A stretch of 64,000 bases of DNA, taken from Apodemus sylvaticus. Its lineage: Eukaryota > Chordata > Mammalia > Rodentia > Muridae. The position numbers were made by a program, and so were the translations under genes. The DNA lies in NCBI RefSeq assembly GCF_947179515.1, contig NC_067495.1, positions 90,520,389-90,584,388 on the forward strand. The letters are read 5' to 3'. Below the pieces are notes generated by a model. The model searched no databases. It was not told the origin of the DNA and worked only from the letters and a program-made list of their open reading frames with translations. Of this stretch, positions 60,504 through 64,000 are shown piece by piece; within the stretch, counting starts at the first letter, position 1, and the number at the start of each line of letters is the position of its first letter.

Positions 60504-61207
60504 CTAGTTCTCCCTGGTGTTAGTTGGTCTTGTCACTGCTGGACTCACCAGTGCAAGCTGCCCCTTCCCAGTTGGCCTCTGGTGCACAGCTTACCTCCTG
60601 CACTGCCTGTAAACAAGGTGGTGCTGCTCAGGCTGTTCAGATCCTGAAGCAGGCACCGGAAGGCTCCTGTTGGGGCCAGCTGGATTCACCAGAGCACACT
60701 GACTTCTCCCCGCTGTCTGCCTGGAAGCCCCTCTAGCCTCTTGCAGGACCTGGAGATGTGGTGTTGCCACCCAGGCTGATCTGGATCCGGAAGCTGAGAG
60801 AGTTAAGCTGAGGGCTCCTGCCAGAGGCCTCTGGACTGGGACCCAATCTCTGGGCAGCAGGAGCAAGCCGTGCTGTGAGCTCCCAGACTGCCTCTGGGTT
60901 CACACTGGGTCTCCTGCACTTCCTGGAGACCAAGCGCTGTGGCCCTGGCCATTCAGATCCCAAAGCAGGCACCCGAAGGCTCCAGCTGGGGCCTGCTGGA
61001 TTCACCAGAGCACACAGACTTCTCCCCGCTGGCCGCCTGGAAGCCCCTCTAGCCTGTTGCAGGACCTGGAGATGTGGTGTTGCCGCCCAGGGTGATCTGG
61101 ATCCAGAAGCGAAGAGAGTTGATCTGAGGGCTCCAGCCAGAGGCCTCAGGACTGGGACCCAAGCTCTGGGCAGCAGGAGCATGCGCTGCGAGCTCCCAGA
61201 CTGCCTC
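60504..61207 (-). promoter_or_regulatory. L1 5' UTR with two promoter monomers
   Basis: GC-rich 5' UTR upstream of ORF1. Two monomers are offset by 316 bp: the segment starting CTGGAAGCCCCTCTAGCC at 60721 recurs at 61037, with about nine in ten bases matching by eye. A non-repeated stretch (60504 to about 60590) joins them to ORF1. Murine L1 monomers hold the internal Pol II promoter. The 5' end coincides with the target-site duplication at 61208. Confidence 0.85.
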
Positions 61208-61219
61208 TGAAATGCTTTT

Positions 61220-61263
61220 ATTTATTGATTGTTTGACTGATTGTTTGATGGATTGTTTGATTG

Positions 61264-61294
<31 letters not shown>

Positions 61295-61535
61295 TACATC
61301 CCAAATGCTGCCCCCTCCAGGTCCTCCTTATAGAGTTTCTTCCCCCATCTACCTCCCCTTTGTCTCTGAGAAGGAAGCCCTATTCCCAGTATCCCCCCAC
61401 ACACATACCTGGAGCATCAAGTCTCTACAGGATTCAATGCATTCCCTCCTACTGAGGCTAGACATGGCAGCCCTCTGCTACATATGTGCCAGGGGCCTGG
61501 GCTCAGCCCAGCTCCTGTATGCTCTTTTGAAATTT
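61220..61535 (-). mobile_element. Older L1 3' UTR fragment with (GATT)n tail, minus strand
   Basis: A tail made of TTGA/GATT repeats (about 61225-61293), then ATTTACATCCCAAATGC, the C-rich block and TCTGCTACATATGTGCCAGG typical of the older-type L1 3' UTR here (compare 18700-18800). The full-length L1 inserted right at its tail. Confidence 0.8.
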
Positions 61536-62480
61536 CTTTTTGCAAGGAGTGATCATTTCTATTTGACAAAAATATTTACAGTTCTCATTTAATTTCTCTA
61601 AGTATAAAAGTAAAAACAGTTTTCAAATGAGAAAAATCGGTTTTACAAGTAGAGTTTTAATAATATTAAGATTAAAAAGTCTGTGATGGAGAAATGTTAT
61701 GATCTTTGTAGAAGTTCTTCTCATTCAACATCAATAGTAGTGGCACAGAATTATTTTTCCAAGTGTACTAATTCAATCCATAACTAAGCACTTATTTTAA
61801 CAATGTCAGCCTCCATAGAAATTTTATTTGAGCAAACTAATTACTTACAAATGAACACTCTTTGGCTTATTATTGAAATTATGTCTCTCTTTTATGTTCT
61901 TCTTTCCTATCCAGGTAGCTGTTAACTATTTTCTAAAATAAGAGAAAAGAGGCATAATAAAAGCTTTAATAGAGGCCATAGAACATTTTCCCACATTCAG
62001 CTAAGGGTTCATATTGGCCTTCATTAATCTGCACATGATCCTGTTTTACCCATCCATTTCTATCAGGGTACATTTCAAACAACGTTCCTTTCTATAGAGT
62101 CAATGAAATGATATAAATCCTTTCAGCTAGGGCTGAAATCCTCCTGTGACCAGAAAATGGTAAAAGATTGTAATATGATGACAGAGTTTTGTCTCTATTA
62201 ATTATTAAAAAGGGTCACTCTTTGAAGATTTCTGTACAACTGATTGACATGCAGTGAACTCTAGCAATAGTGTGCTGATATAATAAGATTATTCATTATT
62301 ATTATTCTGCTGCTGCTGCTGTTGCTGATGATGATGATGCTATCTGATCAACAATATAGAAACTGTATTTAATTACTTTCCAAGAAATTAAGAAAGTTCT
62401 AGTCAAATCTGGAAAAAAGAAAACAGGTCATTTTAAGTTATATATAAATAGCATGCTTTTATATAGTCATCTCATGATCT
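61536..62480. other. AT-rich intergenic DNA with a triplet cluster
   Basis: Apart from ATT/CTG/ATG triplet runs at about 62298-62341, nothing is recognised. Confidence 0.45.
62298..62341. repeat. Compound triplet repeat (ATT, CTG, ATG)
   Basis: ATT x4, then CTG x4 with a GTTGCTG variant, then ATG x5, back to back. Confidence 0.85.
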
Positions 62481-63670
62481 AATCCACTTTGAACCACAAC
62501 TTGCAGTCTCTCAGAGTCAGACAATAACTTACTATTCTTTTCATCATTTATTCATAGGGTCACTGTTTTCCCCACAATGAACTAGTCTACTTTTCATTCA
62601 TATGTCTATTCTCATGACAACTGGGTTACTAAGAATTGCCTGTTAGAAGGAGATTTTGAGAAAGAATAATATTCACATCAAGAACTTCAGGTGATGATAG
62701 CTTCATAGCGAGCAACTTTCTCATGGTACCAGAAAGTGCCATGGAAGCTTCCAGAAGGAGAAGAACAATCAACAGTTCTATGTAGATATAATGCCAATGA
62801 ACCATGAAAATAATGCACATGGCATAATTAACCTTAAGGGTACAATAACTACACACATACCCTGATGGTAACCATTTTCTAATTGAAACTCATTTCATGA
62901 GGAAAACCATATCTTGAGCTGGAAACCTAGCCAACTCCCCAAGGCAGTCATGGTTCTTGAAAGAGAATTTCCATCTGCCATTTTTACTACCCCAGAATAA
63001 TCTTTAAGCATATTCAAAACTTCTATACATCTACCCACAATCAAGGAAACCTCTCTTTGCAACACATGGAGACAGAATGGCACAACTGATAAAAACACAG
63101 AGAGCAAGAAATCATGTGTTAACCATTTCCATGTGTTTCATCTACAACACAACTCTTGTATCTAAGGTTCAGTAATCATTGCAGAAGAGTATGGGGAAAC
63201 TCATAGGGGCAAGAGGAACAAGTTTATTGTGAGGCTGAAACTTCTGGAAATTTCAGAAGCTACAACCATGGAGTCCCATCTTCATGGCTGCGTAAACAAG
63301 ACTTAACAATTCCATCAATAGTCATACTAACATTGGTTCACCTGGCACCAACCCCAGACAAAGAACTTCAAAAAACTAGCGAATGCTGAAAGCAGGAGAA
63401 GTAGTATTACCCAAAGAAAAATACACCAGTTGGTTATCCAATACCAAATGCTCATTTCTGAATATATATTCATACATTCAATTATATACAAACAGAGCAG
63501 ATTGCATTTATATATTTAATAATACTATATATGTAAAACAATTAAAGAAAATGAGGCCAGAAATTTGAGAAAGAGGAAGGGAAGAATATAAGAGGGATGG
63601 GAAGTAGACAAGAGGGTAGTGTAATCATATTATAATCCAAAAACTATAAATATACAATTAAAATAAATTG
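62481..63670 (+). repeat. Old rodent L1-type (Lx-like) 3' region, plus strand
   Basis: GAAAGAGAATTTCCATCTGCC, AAGTTTATTGTGAGGCTGAAA, ACATTGGTTCACCTGGCACCA, CCAGACAAAGAACTTCA and GAGGCCAGAAATTTGAGAAAG match my memory of the end of a long old rodent repeat that I associate with Lx-type L1s. It ends in an A-rich stretch near 63655-63670. No coding frame is kept. Confidence 0.45.
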
Positions 63671-64000
63671 CAAGTGAAATATATATACCTGAGATGGCCT
63701 GAAACAATGAACATAAACTGATTGTAACAGATAATCTTCTGTGTGGTAAATGAAGATAAAAGCCCCTACTTGTCTCTCATATACTACAATAAAATATACC
63801 AAAGCATGATTAGAATTCCTGCACCTCAGTACCATAATATATGACAGTGATTTAAAGCTTTATTTGCAGAATAAACTCATCATCACATTCTATAACATGA
63901 TTCTATTTTTAAAAATATGAAATTAAAGATGTCTATGAAGAAAATAAGGTCCTTGTGTGGTCCACTTGGGCATGAATGATACAGGGAGGATGAGGTTATT
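63671..64000. other. AT-rich intergenic DNA at window edge
   Basis: Nothing recognised. Confidence 0.45.

Larger units (their letters stand above)
55037..61207 (-). mobile_element. Full-length L1, defective, with 12-bp target-site duplication
   Basis: About 6.2 kb in the order (right to left) 5' UTR 61207-60504, ORF1 60503-59297, spacer, ORF2 59237-55313, 3' UTR and A-rich tail with GTT repeats (55037-55312). TGAAATGCTTTT at 55025-55036 and 61208-61219 is the target-site duplication. The right copy runs straight into the tail of an older minus L1, so insertion hit the T-rich junction of that element. The 3' UTR is of the young type shared with 24312-25631. Stops, shifts and an internal 151-bp duplication make it non-autonomous. 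Confidence 0.95.

Noticed and set aside
60524..61210. Pro/Ala/Gly-rich frames of 90-150 codons in the L1 5' UTR
   Set aside because: GC-rich promoter monomers; the frames repeat with the monomer and match no protein I know.
1..64000. CRISPR arrays, bacterial-type operons or a novel defence system
   Set aside because: The DNA is clearly rodent nuclear sequence; the only regularly spaced repeats are microsatellites and L1 monomers.

Overview
The window is nuclear DNA from a murine-type rodent. It has no intact host gene that I can recognise and is dominated by LINE-1 (L1) retrotransposon copies. The rodent call rests on murine-type L1 ORF1, ORF2, 3' UTR and monomeric 5' UTR sequences, on B1 and B2/B3 SINEs, and on older rodent repeats that I name from memory (Lx-type L1, URR1-like, MurSatRep1-like). 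The L1 proteins differ from the laboratory-mouse type, so rat or another murid is plausible; I cannot fix the species. By my own tally about 33-34 kb of the 64 kb is recognisable L1.

Layout. 1-671: 5' UTR of a minus-strand L1 whose ORF1 start codon falls exactly on base 1. 1262-8337: a pile-up of three 5'-truncated minus L1s, an inverted ORF2 piece and a long plus-strand L1 with nearly open ORF2 that lacks its 3' end. 8338-13480: non-L1 sequence with one B2/B3 SINE and a MurSatRep1-like repeat. 13487-19900: an L1 3' end split by a 200-N gap, a 460-bp purine microsatellite, an old L1 carrying a small processed insertion with 17-bp target-site duplications, then more L1 3' ends. 19901-24311: AT-rich DNA with an old rodent repeat. 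24312-25738: a plus L1 3' third, then an old minus fragment. 27500-29015: an Lx L1 with an inverted 5' part and a nested URR1-like element. 31815-38290: a large L1 with inverted 5' part, a second inverted L1, a CA repeat and a perfect hairpin. 39886-41199: a 312-bp inverted duplication of single-copy-looking DNA, about 99% identical, around a short L1. 42061-43567: another inverted L1. 44849-49334: stacked and nested minus L1s. 55037-61207: a full-length but defective minus L1 with 12-bp target-site duplications. 61208-64000: an old L1 3' end and an old rodent repeat.

How it works together: no pathway or operon is present. The coherent story is L1 biology. ORF1 (RNA-binding chaperone) and ORF2 (endonuclease plus reverse transcriptase) copies are all broken, but the window preserves target-site duplications, 5' inversions of the twin-priming type, nested insertions and one copy in which 151 bp of ORF1 was copied into the endonuclease part of ORF2. 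The points I consider most worth a second look are that ORF1-into-ORF2 copy, the 312-bp inverted duplication, and the high number of 5'-inverted L1s. I found no CRISPR array, tRNA, rRNA or credible host coding exon. Names of old repeat families are from memory and need a RepeatMasker run.
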